Shown: positions 57,096 through 64,000 of the stretch, piece by piece
How the letters are laid out: every line of letters begins with the position of its first letter
Position numbering within the stretch: the stretch's first letter is position 1
Source of the DNA: JADLHS01 sp964594985
Lineage (GTDB): Bacteria; Verrucomicrobiota; Verrucomicrobiia; Limisphaerales; JADLHS01
Length of the DNA: 64,000 bases
Reading direction: 5' to 3'
Assembly (NCBI GenBank): GCA_964594985.1
Contig: CAZQNQ010000005.1
Coordinates: 62,001-126,000, forward strand
The notes under the pieces: model-generated
Database searches by the model: none
The model's input: only the letters and a program-made list of their open reading frames with translations
What the model was told of the DNA's origin: nothing
Position numbers and translations under genes: made by a program

Positions 57096-58199
57096 ATGCT
57101 AAGAGCTGGAATCGTCGGTCTGCCCAACGTCGGCAAATCAACCTTGTTCAACGCCGTGACCCGCACCCGGAAAGCGGAAGCGGCCAATTATCCCTTTTGC
57201 ACGATTGATCCGAACGTGGGCATCGTCACCGTGCCGGACGCGCGGATGTATGAGTTGCAAAAGATCGCCAAGACCACCGTGGTCATCCCGGCGGCCATCG
57301 AGTTCGTGGACATCGCGGGTCTGGTCAAGGGCGCGAGTCAGGGCGAAGGGCTCGGCAATAAGTTCCTCACGCACATTCGCGAGGTGGACGCCATCGTACA
57401 GGTGGTGCGGTGTTTCGAAGACGCGGACATCCATCACGTCACCGGCAGCGTGGATCCGGTGCGCGACATCGAGGTGATCAACACGGAACTCGTGCTCGCG
57501 GATCTCGAGACGGTGAAGAAGCGGTTGGATAAAGTCGCCAAGGACGCCAAGCGCGGCGACAAGGTGGCGTTGGCCGAGGAAGCCGTGCTCAAGAAGTTTG
57601 AACCGGTGTTGAATGAGGGCAAGCTCGCGTTGTCCGTCAAGCTGACGCCGGAGGAGAAGGTGATTTCCAAAGCGTTCTTCCTGCTCACGGACAAGCCGAC
57701 GATCTTCGCGTGCAACGTGAAGGAGAACGAACTCGCGCAGGGCGACAAGAATGCTTACGTGCAAAAGGTGCAGGAATACGTCAAGACGCATCTCGCGTGC
57801 GAAGCGGTGGTCATCAGCGCGCAGATCGAGAGCGATCTGATTGATCTCTCGGCCGAGGAAGCCAAGGCGTTCCTCAAGGAACTTGGCGTGGATGAGAGCG
57901 GCATGGGCGCGTTGATCCGCGCGACGTATCATCTGCTCGGCTTGCGCACGTATTTCACGGCGGGCGAAAAGGAAGTGCGCGCGTGGACGATCCATGCGGG
58001 CGACACCGCGCCGAAAGCGGCGGGCGTCATCCACTCGGACTTCGAGCGTGGGTTCATCAAGGCGGAAACCGTGGCTTATGAGGATTTGATCAAGTGCGGC
58101 TCGGTTGCGGCGGCGCGCGAAAAAGGTCTCTATCGCATGGAAGGCAAGGAATACGTCGTCAAAGATGGGGACGTTTTGCTCTTCAAGTTCAACGTCTGA
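57096..58199 (+). CDS. ychF: Redox-regulated ATPase YchF (OLA1 family)
   Basis: 367 residues from ATG at 57096; the longer frame upstream has no family support. P-loop GLPNVGKST (8-16) in MLRAGIVGLPNVGKSTLFNA; EFVDIAGLVKGASQGEGLGN is Walker B; the NxxE specificity motif characteristic of this ATP-preferring family is in FACNVKENELAQ. The C-terminal TGS domain has RAWTIHAGDTAPKAAGVIHS and GFIKAETVAYEDL. YchF binds the ribosome and reacts to oxidative stress. Confidence 0.97.
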   Translation: MLRAGIVGLPNVGKSTLFNAVTRTRKAEAANYPFCTIDPNVGIVTVPDARMYELQKIAKTTVVIPAAIEFVDIAGLVKGASQGEGLGNKFLTHIREVDAIVQVVRCFEDADIHHVTGSVDPVRDIEVINTELVLADLETVKKRLDKVAKDAKRGDKVALAEEAVLKKFEPVLNEGKLALSVKLTPEEKVISKAFFLLTDKPTIFACNVKENELAQGDKNAYVQKVQEYVKTHLACEAVVISAQIESDLIDLSAEEAKAFLKELGVDESGMGALIRATYHLLGLRTYFTAGEKEVRAWTIHAGDTAPKAAGVIHSDFERGFIKAETVAYEDLIKCGSVAAAREKGLYRMEGKEYVVKDGDVLLFKFNV

Positions 58200-58243
58200 G
58201 TGCTGTTAGAATAGTTCGCAAAATGTCTGTCGGAACCGAATTC

Positions 58244-58306
58244 CCCGCACCCGGCCTTCGGCCACCCTCTCCCCATCCGATGGGGAGAGGGCCGGGGTGA
58301 GGGGCG
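58244..58306. repeat. CCCGGCCTTCGGCC / CTCTCCCC palindrome
   Basis: Contains CTCTCCCCATCCGATGGGGA and GGGCCGGGGTGAGGGGCG. Same family as 36864-36929, between convergent ychF and the amidase. Confidence 0.7.
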
Positions 58307-58349
58307 TTTTGCCAGCACCTCGTTCCCGACCTTCTTTTTGCAGTACGCT

Positions 58350-59111
58350 CTATTTTGCCGGCTGCTTGAGCCGGTTCAGAAAATCGCGGGTGGGGAAATA
58401 TTTCCCGGGGCAGCGGGTGGAAACCACGTTGATCTGTTGATGGGTTTTCACCGCGCTGGCGGAGAGTTGGCAGCGCTTCATCAGCGCGCGGGTCAGCGCC
58501 TCCAGACTTTGGAGCTGTTTTTCCGTCGGCTTGTCCTGATCGAAATTCCCGATCAAACAAATGCCGATGGCGGTCTGGTTCTGCGCCGCGCTGCGCAGAT
58601 GGCCGCCATCCAGTTGCTTCTTCCAACGGTTTCCCACTCCGATCACGCCATCGCCCAGGCCGTTGCCGTTGCCGATGAGGAAGTGATAGGCGAGGCCGTT
58701 TTCCATGTGACGCTGCTCGCGATGATACCGATCCAACGCTTGCATCGTTCCTTCGTCCACCGCGGCGTGATGGATGACGATGTTGCGCCAGCGCCGGGCT
58801 TTCACCGGAGCGGCGGTGATGCTTTTTTGCACGGCGGCGGTCAGTTGCGGAGTGGAACGTATCGTAGGTTTGGCCGTAGCCGTGGAGGGGATGGTGAGTC
58901 GCTGGCCGACGTAGATGGTTTCGTTTCGACCGAGGTTGTTCCGGGCGGACAACGTGGCAACGGATAATCCATGCTGGCGCGCGATGTCCGTCAGGGTGTC
59001 CTTGGATTTGACGACGTAAACAGATTCACGCGCGGCTGCGGCGGTGATCGGGAGCAGTCCAAACAAAAACAGGAGCAGCCCGCACCGTAGAGGGCGCAGG
59101 CAGCTCCGCAT
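58350..59111 (-). CDS. N-acetylmuramoyl-L-alanine amidase (PGRP fold) with LysM domain
   Basis: 253 residues from ATG at 59111. Signal peptide CGLLLFLFGLLPITAAAARE; a LysM domain at about 30-75 (YVVKSKDTLTDIARQHGLSV, NNLGRNETIYVGQRLTIPS); an Amidase_2/PGRP domain follows: RNIVIHHAAVDEGTMQALDR (Zn ligand histidines), AYHFLIGNGNGLGDGVIGVG, AIGICLIGNFDQDKPTEKQL and KTHQQINVVSTRCPGKYFP with the last His/Cys ligands. It cleaves the amide bond between MurNAc and stem peptide in the periplasm. Confidence 0.88.
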   Translation of the reverse strand: MRSCLRPLRCGLLLFLFGLLPITAAAARESVYVVKSKDTLTDIARQHGLSVATLSARNNLGRNETIYVGQRLTIPSTATAKPTIRSTPQLTAAVQKSITAAPVKARRWRNIVIHHAAVDEGTMQALDRYHREQRHMENGLAYHFLIGNGNGLGDGVIGVGNRWKKQLDGGHLRSAAQNQTAIGICLIGNFDQDKPTEKQLQSLEALTRALMKRCQLSASAVKTHQQINVVSTRCPGKYFPTRDFLNRLKQPAK

Positions 59112-59275
59112 AAAACTGAAACTGACGACGGTCAATTTTTCTACGTTTAGCACGGCATCCGCCCGAAGGGGAGCCGTAATTTCATCGTGTTGCTTCGACG
59201 GCGGTTTCCCGCCGGTGTTCGATTTCTTCGCGGAATCGGCCTTTTCAAAATTGCCCCGCTGGAAAACACTGGGGC

Positions 59276-60472
59276 GTGCTTGATCTGGAAACAGCCGTCG
59301 CCCAAGTGCTGGCCGCGTTACCCGCGCCGCAGACTGAACGGATTCCCCTCGCAACTGCGGCAGGACGGATTCTCGCCGAGACGATTGTTTCTTCGCTCGA
59401 TCTGCCGCCGTTCGACAACTCCGCGATGGATGGTTACGCCGTGCGCGCCGCCGATGTGCAAGGGGCAACGCCGGAAGCGTCCGTCCGGCTTCGTTTGCAG
59501 GCGCGCATTCCGGCCGGGGAGACTTTTGCGGGCGAACTGGCGTCCGGCGAATGTGCGCGAGTGTTCACGGGCGCGCCGTTGCCGCGCGGGGCCGATGCGG
59601 TGGTGATGCAGGAAGATGCCAGCCACGAGGGCAACACGGTATTGATCCTTGATGCCGCGCAACCGCGCGAGAATGTCCGCTTTCAAGGGGAAGATGTGCG
59701 CGTTGGCGCGACCTTGGCCGAGGCCGGCGCAGAAATCACTCCCGGCTTGATCGGCTTGCTGGGGGCCGTCGGGGTTGGTGAAATCACCGTGGGGCGATTG
59801 CCGGTGGTGGGATTGATTGCCACCGGCTCGGAATTGCGGGAAACAGGGCAGCCGCTGGCCCCGGGCCAGATCTACGAAAGCAATCGCGCCATGCTCGCCG
59901 CGCTCATCGCGCGGGCCGGCGGGCGACCGAAAGTTTATCCGCTCGTGCGCGACACCTTGGAGGCCACGCGCACGGCGTTGGAACAGGCGTTTGCCGAATG
60001 CGACATCGTGGTGACATCGGGCGGCGTCTCGGTGGGCGAACTCGATTTTGTGAAAGCCGCATTCACAGCGCTGGGCGGGGAACTGGAATTCTGGCGCGTG
60101 GCGATTCGGCCCGGAAAACCCTTCGTCTTCGGCAAACTCGGCGGCAAATTTCTTTTCGGCCTGCCCGGAAATCCGGTTTCAGCTTTCGTCACTTTCCTGG
60201 TGCTGGTGTATCCGGCTTTGCGGCGTTGGCAAGGGGCACGCCATCACAGCTTGCCCGTTTTTTCCGGCGTGCTGGGCGAGCCGCTGTCCAATCCCGGCGA
60301 CCGCCGCCATTTCCTGCGGGTGCAGGTGGACGGCGACGGGCGGGTTTTCTCAGCGGGGAAACAGGCGTCGCATGTGCTGGCATCCCTGGCGCGGGCGGAT
60401 GGATTGCTGGAGTTGGCACCGGGACAACACCTGGCAGCGGGCCAGACCGTCGCGCTGCTGCGGATCTGGTGA
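59276..60472 (+). CDS. moeA: Molybdopterin molybdenumtransferase
   Basis: 398 residues with GTG start. It inserts molybdate into adenylylated molybdopterin. LPPFDNSAMDGYAVRAADVQ and GEFARVFTG-like ECARVFTGAPLPRGADAVV are domain motifs; the MoCF-domain loop is VVTSGGVSVGELDFVK, with RPGKPFVFG and GLPGNPVSAFVTFLVLVYPA; the C-terminal domain IV ends the protein. Length matches the family. It is divergent from the amidase, and the gap of 164 bases shows no repeat. Confidence 0.95.
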   Translation: MLDLETAVAQVLAALPAPQTERIPLATAAGRILAETIVSSLDLPPFDNSAMDGYAVRAADVQGATPEASVRLRLQARIPAGETFAGELASGECARVFTGAPLPRGADAVVMQEDASHEGNTVLILDAAQPRENVRFQGEDVRVGATLAEAGAEITPGLIGLLGAVGVGEITVGRLPVVGLIATGSELRETGQPLAPGQIYESNRAMLAALIARAGGRPKVYPLVRDTLEATRTALEQAFAECDIVVTSGGVSVGELDFVKAAFTALGGELEFWRVAIRPGKPFVFGKLGGKFLFGLPGNPVSAFVTFLVLVYPALRRWQGARHHSLPVFSGVLGEPLSNPGDRRHFLRVQVDGDGRVFSAGKQASHVLASLARADGLLELAPGQHLAAGQTVALLRIW

Positions 60473-60480
60473 ACCCGGAC

Positions 60481-61608
60481 TCAGAAACGGCGCTGCGGCA
60501 GTTTGAAGGTCGCGGTCGGATTCTTTTTCAACGGCGCGGGTGTCGTCTCGACGGGCTGCGCCGGCTCCAAGGCGCCCGTGGATTTAGGGAACTCTGGCAA
60601 GGCCTCCAGTTTGTCAGGACTACCCACCAGTCCGGCGGACTTGGCGAAATCCGGTTTGGTTTCGACCTTCGTCGTGGGCTTGAAAGCCGACCATCCCGAC
60701 GACGAACTTGGCGTGGCGGTGTTGCGGGTTGCCGGGGCGGTGGTCAGATTGCCGGAAGTGGTCCGGCTGTAATTCGGGGCGATGGCCAAGGCGCTCCGGG
60801 TGGTGTCGGGGGGCGTGTAACGCGGCCCTTCCAGCAGGCGTTTGAAATCGTTCATGCGGGCCTCGGCTGCCTCTTGCTGCCGTTCGGTCGGGGCTTCGAT
60901 GGGGCGATTGAATCCGCTGGGGTTGCGAACCGTGGGGCTGCGCTCGGGGCTCATCGCACTGCTGGCGGCGGCGGTACGGGGAAAAGCGCTGAGTGATTCG
61001 CTCGGACCAACATCGGAGTTCTGCCCGTTTTTGAATGGTTTGATGAGCTTGGAGTCAGACTTGAGTTCGTCAGGCCGGCTGAAGTTTTGATTGCCGAACA
61101 GGTTGTTGATTCCGCCCCGATTTGTTTGCGCGGCGCGTTCGCTTCGCTGGCGTTCATCGAACCGTTCCAGGGAGTTTTTGGACTTGGCCCGGGAGGGGTC
61201 CAGCGAGATGCGATCCAGTTGGAACATGGCCTCGTCCTCCCTTTCCGCGTCGTACAGCTCGGGATTGAGAAACATCTCCTCGGCGCGCTGATTCATGCTG
61301 TCTTTGAGCGATTGGCGGATCTGAGGCGGGGTCTGTCGCTGGGTGCTGCGATATTTGCGAAGGTCGGGTTCAGGCCGGGGGGAATCAATTCCCGGCATGG
61401 CTTGTTTCAGTCCCGCTTCCAAGTCTTGTAACGATCGGCCGGTGGCGCGGAGATCGTTCAGGTTCGTGGAAACCACATCGGATTTTGGGCCGGAGAAGAT
61501 GACGGGAGTGCCGCGGGAACGGGCCGGCTCTTGCGCCGGCAGCATCGCGATGCCGCTCACCCACAGGAGCGTTACCAGTCCGATTCGATTGCCGAAACCT
61601 ATTTTCAT
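60481..61608 (-). CDS. Exported Pro/Ser-rich protein of unknown function
   Basis: 375 residues from ATG at 61608. Signal peptide RIGLVTLLWVSGIAMLPAQE; the rest is low-complexity and charged: a helical stretch (RQSLKDSMNQRAEEMFLNPE), then a disordered Ser/Pro/Thr-rich tail (ATRNTATPSSSSGWSAFKPT, EPAQPVETTPAPLKKNPTAT). No catalytic motif or family is seen; perhaps a cell-envelope linker. It converges with moeA. Confidence 0.6.
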   Translation of the reverse strand: MKIGFGNRIGLVTLLWVSGIAMLPAQEPARSRGTPVIFSGPKSDVVSTNLNDLRATGRSLQDLEAGLKQAMPGIDSPRPEPDLRKYRSTQRQTPPQIRQSLKDSMNQRAEEMFLNPELYDAEREDEAMFQLDRISLDPSRAKSKNSLERFDERQRSERAAQTNRGGINNLFGNQNFSRPDELKSDSKLIKPFKNGQNSDVGPSESLSAFPRTAAASSAMSPERSPTVRNPSGFNRPIEAPTERQQEAAEARMNDFKRLLEGPRYTPPDTTRSALAIAPNYSRTTSGNLTTAPATRNTATPSSSSGWSAFKPTTKVETKPDFAKSAGLVGSPDKLEALPEFPKSTGALEPAQPVETTPAPLKKNPTATFKLPQRRF

Positions 61609-61671
61609 CTTCAAGCCCAGTTATTTTAACCCCTCTGTCAACGCGGTCAAAGTCCGCTGCCGCCCTCGGGT

Positions 61672-61769
61672 GTGATTCAAACTGCCGCGCAGCTTATGCT
61701 CTTACTTTTCTTAATCTTAATCTCCCGGGCCAGAAGGATTAAGAAAAAGATTAGGATTAAGATTAAGAA
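61672..61769. repeat. TTAATC palindrome with ACTGCCG flank, copy 2
   Basis: GTGATTCAAACTGCCGCGC flank, then CTTAATCTTAATCTCCCGGG pairing with GATTAAGAAAAAGATTAGG. The same as 40720-40854, though the right outer arm is diverged (CGGCCGTCCCCCTCAATC). Confidence 0.8.
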
Positions 61770-61794
61770 CGGGCGCGATGCGCGGCCGTCCCCC

Positions 61795-62523
61795 TCAATC
61801 CGTCCCCACCAGCGCCATGTCCCGCGTGTAATACAGGATGCGCCCGCAATTGATGCAGTTGACCAGTTCCTGATTCGCCTGACAGGCGACCAGGGTCTGG
61901 GTCGGCAGCTTCATGTGGCAACCGCCGCAGACGCCGTGGTTGATACCGACTAAGACATTCTCGCCTTTGGATTTGCTCAATCGTTCGTAACGCCCACGAG
62001 CGACTTCTTCCACAACGGAGGCGAGCTGTTCGCGATCGCTCTGCAATCCGGCGAGTTCGTTCTGCAGATTCTTTTCCCGCTCGCCCAATTCCGTGACCAG
62101 ACTATCGGCGTGTTTCTTGGCTTCATTAGCCTCCTGGGTGAGGCGGACGACGTCTTTCTGGGCGGCTTCGGCCTGCTCCATCAAAGCGATTTCCTGATCC
62201 TCGATCTTGGCGATGTCCGCCTTGCACGTCTCGATTTCGTGCGCGAGAGCCCGGTATTCCTCGTTCTTGCGCGTCTGCAACTGCTGGTTGGCGTACTTGG
62301 CGATCTGCTGTTGCTTGGCTTCCACGTCGAGTTCGAGCCGTTTCCGGTCGGATTCGATCTGTCGGACGCGTTGTTTGCCGGCCTCAAGATTGGCCTGGGT
62401 GCCGGAAGCCTTGTTTTTGAGTGTCTGTCGTTCGGGTTCGATATGAGCGAGTTCCGTCTGCAACCGGCGGATTTTGCGGTCGCGATCCTGCAAAATGAGG
62501 AGTTTCTCGATGACTTCTAGCAT
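61795..62523 (-). CDS. Coiled-coil protein with C-terminal C4 zinc ribbon (CT398/CdsZ-like)
   Basis: 242 residues from ATG at 62523 (MLEVIEKLLILQDRDRKIRR). A long coiled coil occupies residues 15-185; the C-terminus has CGGCHMKLPTQTLVACQANQ and LVNCINCGRILYY, two CxxC pairs forming the zinc ribbon. Such proteins are thought to act in secretion or RNA-related complexes (chlamydial CT398); role here unknown. Divergent from efp. Confidence 0.85.
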   Translation of the reverse strand: MLEVIEKLLILQDRDRKIRRLQTELAHIEPERQTLKNKASGTQANLEAGKQRVRQIESDRKRLELDVEAKQQQIAKYANQQLQTRKNEEYRALAHEIETCKADIAKIEDQEIALMEQAEAAQKDVVRLTQEANEAKKHADSLVTELGEREKNLQNELAGLQSDREQLASVVEEVARGRYERLSKSKGENVLVGINHGVCGGCHMKLPTQTLVACQANQELVNCINCGRILYYTRDMALVGTD

Positions 62524-62590
62524 TGAACGCAGGCTAATGTCCGCCCTCCGGCAAGTCAATTCAAGCAACCAGAAATCTCAAAATCCAAGC

Positions 62591-62618
62591 TTGATTTCAA
62601 AGCCTCCTCGCCTATGCT
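62591..62618 (+). promoter_or_regulatory. Candidate efp promoter
   Basis: TTGATT and TATGCT separated by 16 bases, about 45 bases before the efp ATG. Confidence 0.4.
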
Positions 62619-62663
62619 CCACGCTCCCCATCGGGGCACATTAACCGAGAAAAACAACGATTT

Positions 62664-63224
62664 ATGGCAGTCAACGCAAACGACCTCCGCCGCGGCCAGG
62701 CGGTCAATTACAACGGCGACATCAGCGTCGTCCTCGACGTGCAACATCGCACCCCCGGCAACCTCCGCGCTTTCGTCCAAGCCACCTTGCGCAGCATCCG
62801 CACCGGCAAATCCTCCGACGTCCGCTTCAGTTCCACGGAAAAAGTCGAGACCGTGCCGATGATGACCAAGAAGATGGAATTCAGCTACAAGGACGGCAGC
62901 GATTACGTCTTCACCGACCCGGAAAACTACGAGACCGTCACGCTCATCCCGGAACTCGTGGGCGACGCGAAGAATTACCTGGTCGAAAACGGTCTGGTGA
63001 CCGTGACATTCGTTGATGACAAAGCTGTCACCGTGGAAATCCCGCCGAGCGTCATCCTGACCGTGACCGATGCGCCCGAAGGCGTCCGGGGCGATTCCGC
63101 CAACAACGTCCAGAAAGCCGTCACCATCGAGACCGGCATCACCGTGCAGGCGCCGCTCTTCATCAAGACCGGCGAGAAGATCAAGATTGATACCCGCACC
63201 GGTAAATACATGGAACGGGCGTAA
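62664..63224 (+). CDS. efp: Elongation factor P with an unusual loop
   Basis: 186 residues. EF-P relieves ribosome stalling at polyproline. KOW domain: VNANDLRRGQAVNYNGDISV; domain II: VEIPPSVILTVTDAPEGVRG; the C-terminal signature is GEKIKIDTRTGKYMERA, and the length is normal. The tip of the KOW loop that carries the modified Lys or Arg in other bacteria reads TPGNLRAF (residues 30-37), with Asn-Leu where KPGKG or a rhamnosylated Arg would be expected. It may be unmodified, or the adjacent Arg35 may play the role. Confidence 0.95.
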   Translation: MAVNANDLRRGQAVNYNGDISVVLDVQHRTPGNLRAFVQATLRSIRTGKSSDVRFSSTEKVETVPMMTKKMEFSYKDGSDYVFTDPENYETVTLIPELVGDAKNYLVENGLVTVTFVDDKAVTVEIPPSVILTVTDAPEGVRGDSANNVQKAVTIETGITVQAPLFIKTGEKIKIDTRTGKYMERA

Positions 63225-63260
63225 TCAGTCTCGCGTCTCAAGTCTTTAGTCTAAAGTCAA

Positions 63261-63290
63261 AGGCCCGCCGAGAGGCGGGCTTTTGCTTTC
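63261..63290 (+). terminator. Terminator after efp
   Basis: Stem GCCCGCC/GGCGGGC with GAGA loop, followed by TTTTGCTTTC, 38 bases after the efp stop. Confidence 0.85.
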
Positions 63291-63315
63291 TTCCGATGCG
63301 GCAGAAATAAATGCC

Positions 63316-63572
63316 GATTTAGGCAGAGGAATTGAACGGCAAGGGAATAAACCCGAACTCCGAAGTTGAAGGGAACCGTAGCGCCGTTGCGCCCGTAGGG
63401 CAGGCTTTCCAGCCTGCCGGTACGCCGGACTTTCCAGTCCGGTGTTCCTCGAAACGGGCGACTGGAAAGTCGCCCGCACTGGCAGGCTGGAAAGCCTGCC
63501 CTACGTTTATTGCCGCGCGCCAACTTCGGAGTCCGGGATAAATTCATTCCCTTGCCGTTCATTCCCCTGCCA
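63316..63572. repeat. Composite repeat: GGCAGAGGAAT arms enclosing a 110-bp element
   Basis: Outer arms TTTAGGCAGAGGAATTGAAC with GGCAAGGGAAT, and ATTCCCTTGCCGTTCATTCC with CCTGCC. Inside is a second arm pair, ACCCGAACTCCGAAGTTG and CCAACTTCGGAGTCCGG, and inside that the 110-bp palindrome (63395-63504). It fills most of the gap between efp and the kinase. Confidence 0.8.
63395..63504. repeat. 110-bp palindromic element, copy 2
   Basis: GTAGGGCAGGCTTTCCAGCC to GGCTGGAAAGCCTGCCCTAC with the same two internal hairpins as copy 1 (8005-8114) and the same length. Confidence 0.9.
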
Positions 63573-63647
63573 CTTTCTCAATCTGCGTTCCTCCGCGGTT
63601 CAAAATAATCGGTAACGTCCGGCGTGCTTTGTTGCTGAAGTCTGTGT

Positions 63648-64000
63648 ATGAGTGGAACGAAAGTGCTCCCGGAGTCTGCCCAGCCCCAATGCCCGCAATG
63701 CGGCACGCCACTTCCCAGCGGCGCGCTGGCGGGCCTTTGCCCCGCTTGCCTGCTCAAGCTGGGCGCGGCCGCAGACACCATCACGGATGGGAAACAACCA
63801 CCTTTTACCCCGCCGTCCCTCGCCGAACTCGCGCCTTTGTTTCCCCAGCTCGAACTCCTTGAACTCATCGGCAAAGGGGGCATGGGTGCCGTTTACAAGG
63901 CGCGGCAGAAACAACTGGACCGCATCGTCGCGCTGAAGATTCTTCCGCCCGGCATCGGCGATGATCCTGCCTTTGCCGAGCGCTTCGCCCGCGAAGCCAA
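63648..64000 (+). CDS. Serine/threonine protein kinase with N-terminal zinc ribbon, 3' end outside the window
   Basis: At least 117 codons, open to the right edge. It starts MSGTKVLPESAQPQCPQCGT with a double CxxC ribbon (CPQCGTPLPSGALAGLCPAC), then an acidic linker and the Hanks-kinase N-lobe: ELIGKGGMGAVYKARQKQLD, the glycine-rich loop, followed by VALKILPPGIG with the ATP-anchoring lysine. ERFAREA at the end is the usual start of the alpha-C helix. Such kinases are abundant in Verrucomicrobiota and Planctomycetes; substrate unknown. Confidence 0.88.
   Translation, partial: MSGTKVLPESAQPQCPQCGTPLPSGALAGLCPACLLKLGAAADTITDGKQPPFTPPSLAELAPLFPQLELLELIGKGGMGAVYKARQKQLDRIVALKILPPGIGDDPAFAERFAREA

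Noticed and set aside
59998..60996. 332-codon frame overlapping moeA and the following gene
   Set aside because: It is a glycine/arginine-rich shadow of moeA in another phase, running into the opposite-strand gene.

Overview
The window most likely comes from a Verrucomicrobiota chromosome, probably the Limisphaerales/Pedosphaera group. This is inference from gene style, not a database match. The supporting signs are moderately high GC, a sigma factor tethered to the membrane, small lipoproteins carrying RPWNSPKGWE and SVSPLDFLLPGL motifs, a zinc-ribbon Ser/Thr kinase, DUF433/DUF5615 and ORF6N genes, and many families of interspersed palindromic repeats. No rRNA, tRNA, CRISPR array, transposase or integrase was found.

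Layout. 1-11.4 kb is a surface-glycan cluster with three methyltransferases, three glycosyltransferases, an acetyltransferase, a secreted beta-propeller protein and two tandem O-antigen-polymerase-like proteins. 12-15 kb is an MlaE-MlaF-MlaD lipid transport set. 15.3-20.1 kb holds an exonuclease-like protein, thiE, a small membrane protein, scpB, scpA and recA. 20.3-24.3 kb is an accessory block of three exported proteins plus gene debris, and it ends in a second copy of the recA 3' end. 24.4-35.7 kb is core: obgE, rpmA, rplU, a coiled-coil protein with a small lipoprotein, rny, 5-FTHF cyclo-ligase, sdhCAB with an ORF6N gene wedged between sdhA and sdhB, and hpnH. 35.7-46.7 kb has lgt, miaA, a DUF433/DUF5615 toxin-antitoxin pair with a frameshifted toxin, hflX, radC and a U32 peptidase. 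46.8-54.1 kb has the membrane sigma factor and its partner, an SpmA-SpmB fusion, nusB, a PHP phosphoesterase and ftsY. 54.1-56.9 kb is a second accessory block, with two nucleotidyltransferase cassettes each ending in a copy of the ftsY 3' end. 57.1-64 kb has ychF, an amidase, moeA, a zinc-ribbon coiled-coil protein, efp and the start of a Ser/Thr kinase.

Two signals stand out. First, accessory genes sit directly downstream of recA and ftsY and are bounded by extra in-frame copies of the 3' end of those genes. The copies differ largely by synonymous or conservative changes, as expected if cargo arrives with a functional 3' tail from a relative and displaces the old tail. Second, palindromic elements lie inside protein-coding genes without breaking the frame. 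A family of exactly 75 bp occurs once between genes and twice inside genes, in U32 peptidase and SpmAB, in the same orientation and reading phase, adding a similar 25-residue peptide to each. A three-hairpin element lies inside thiE. This resembles the behaviour known for Rickettsia palindromic elements.

Several genes also appear to have a promoter whose -10 box lies only 5-7 bases before the start codon, which suggests leaderless transcripts.
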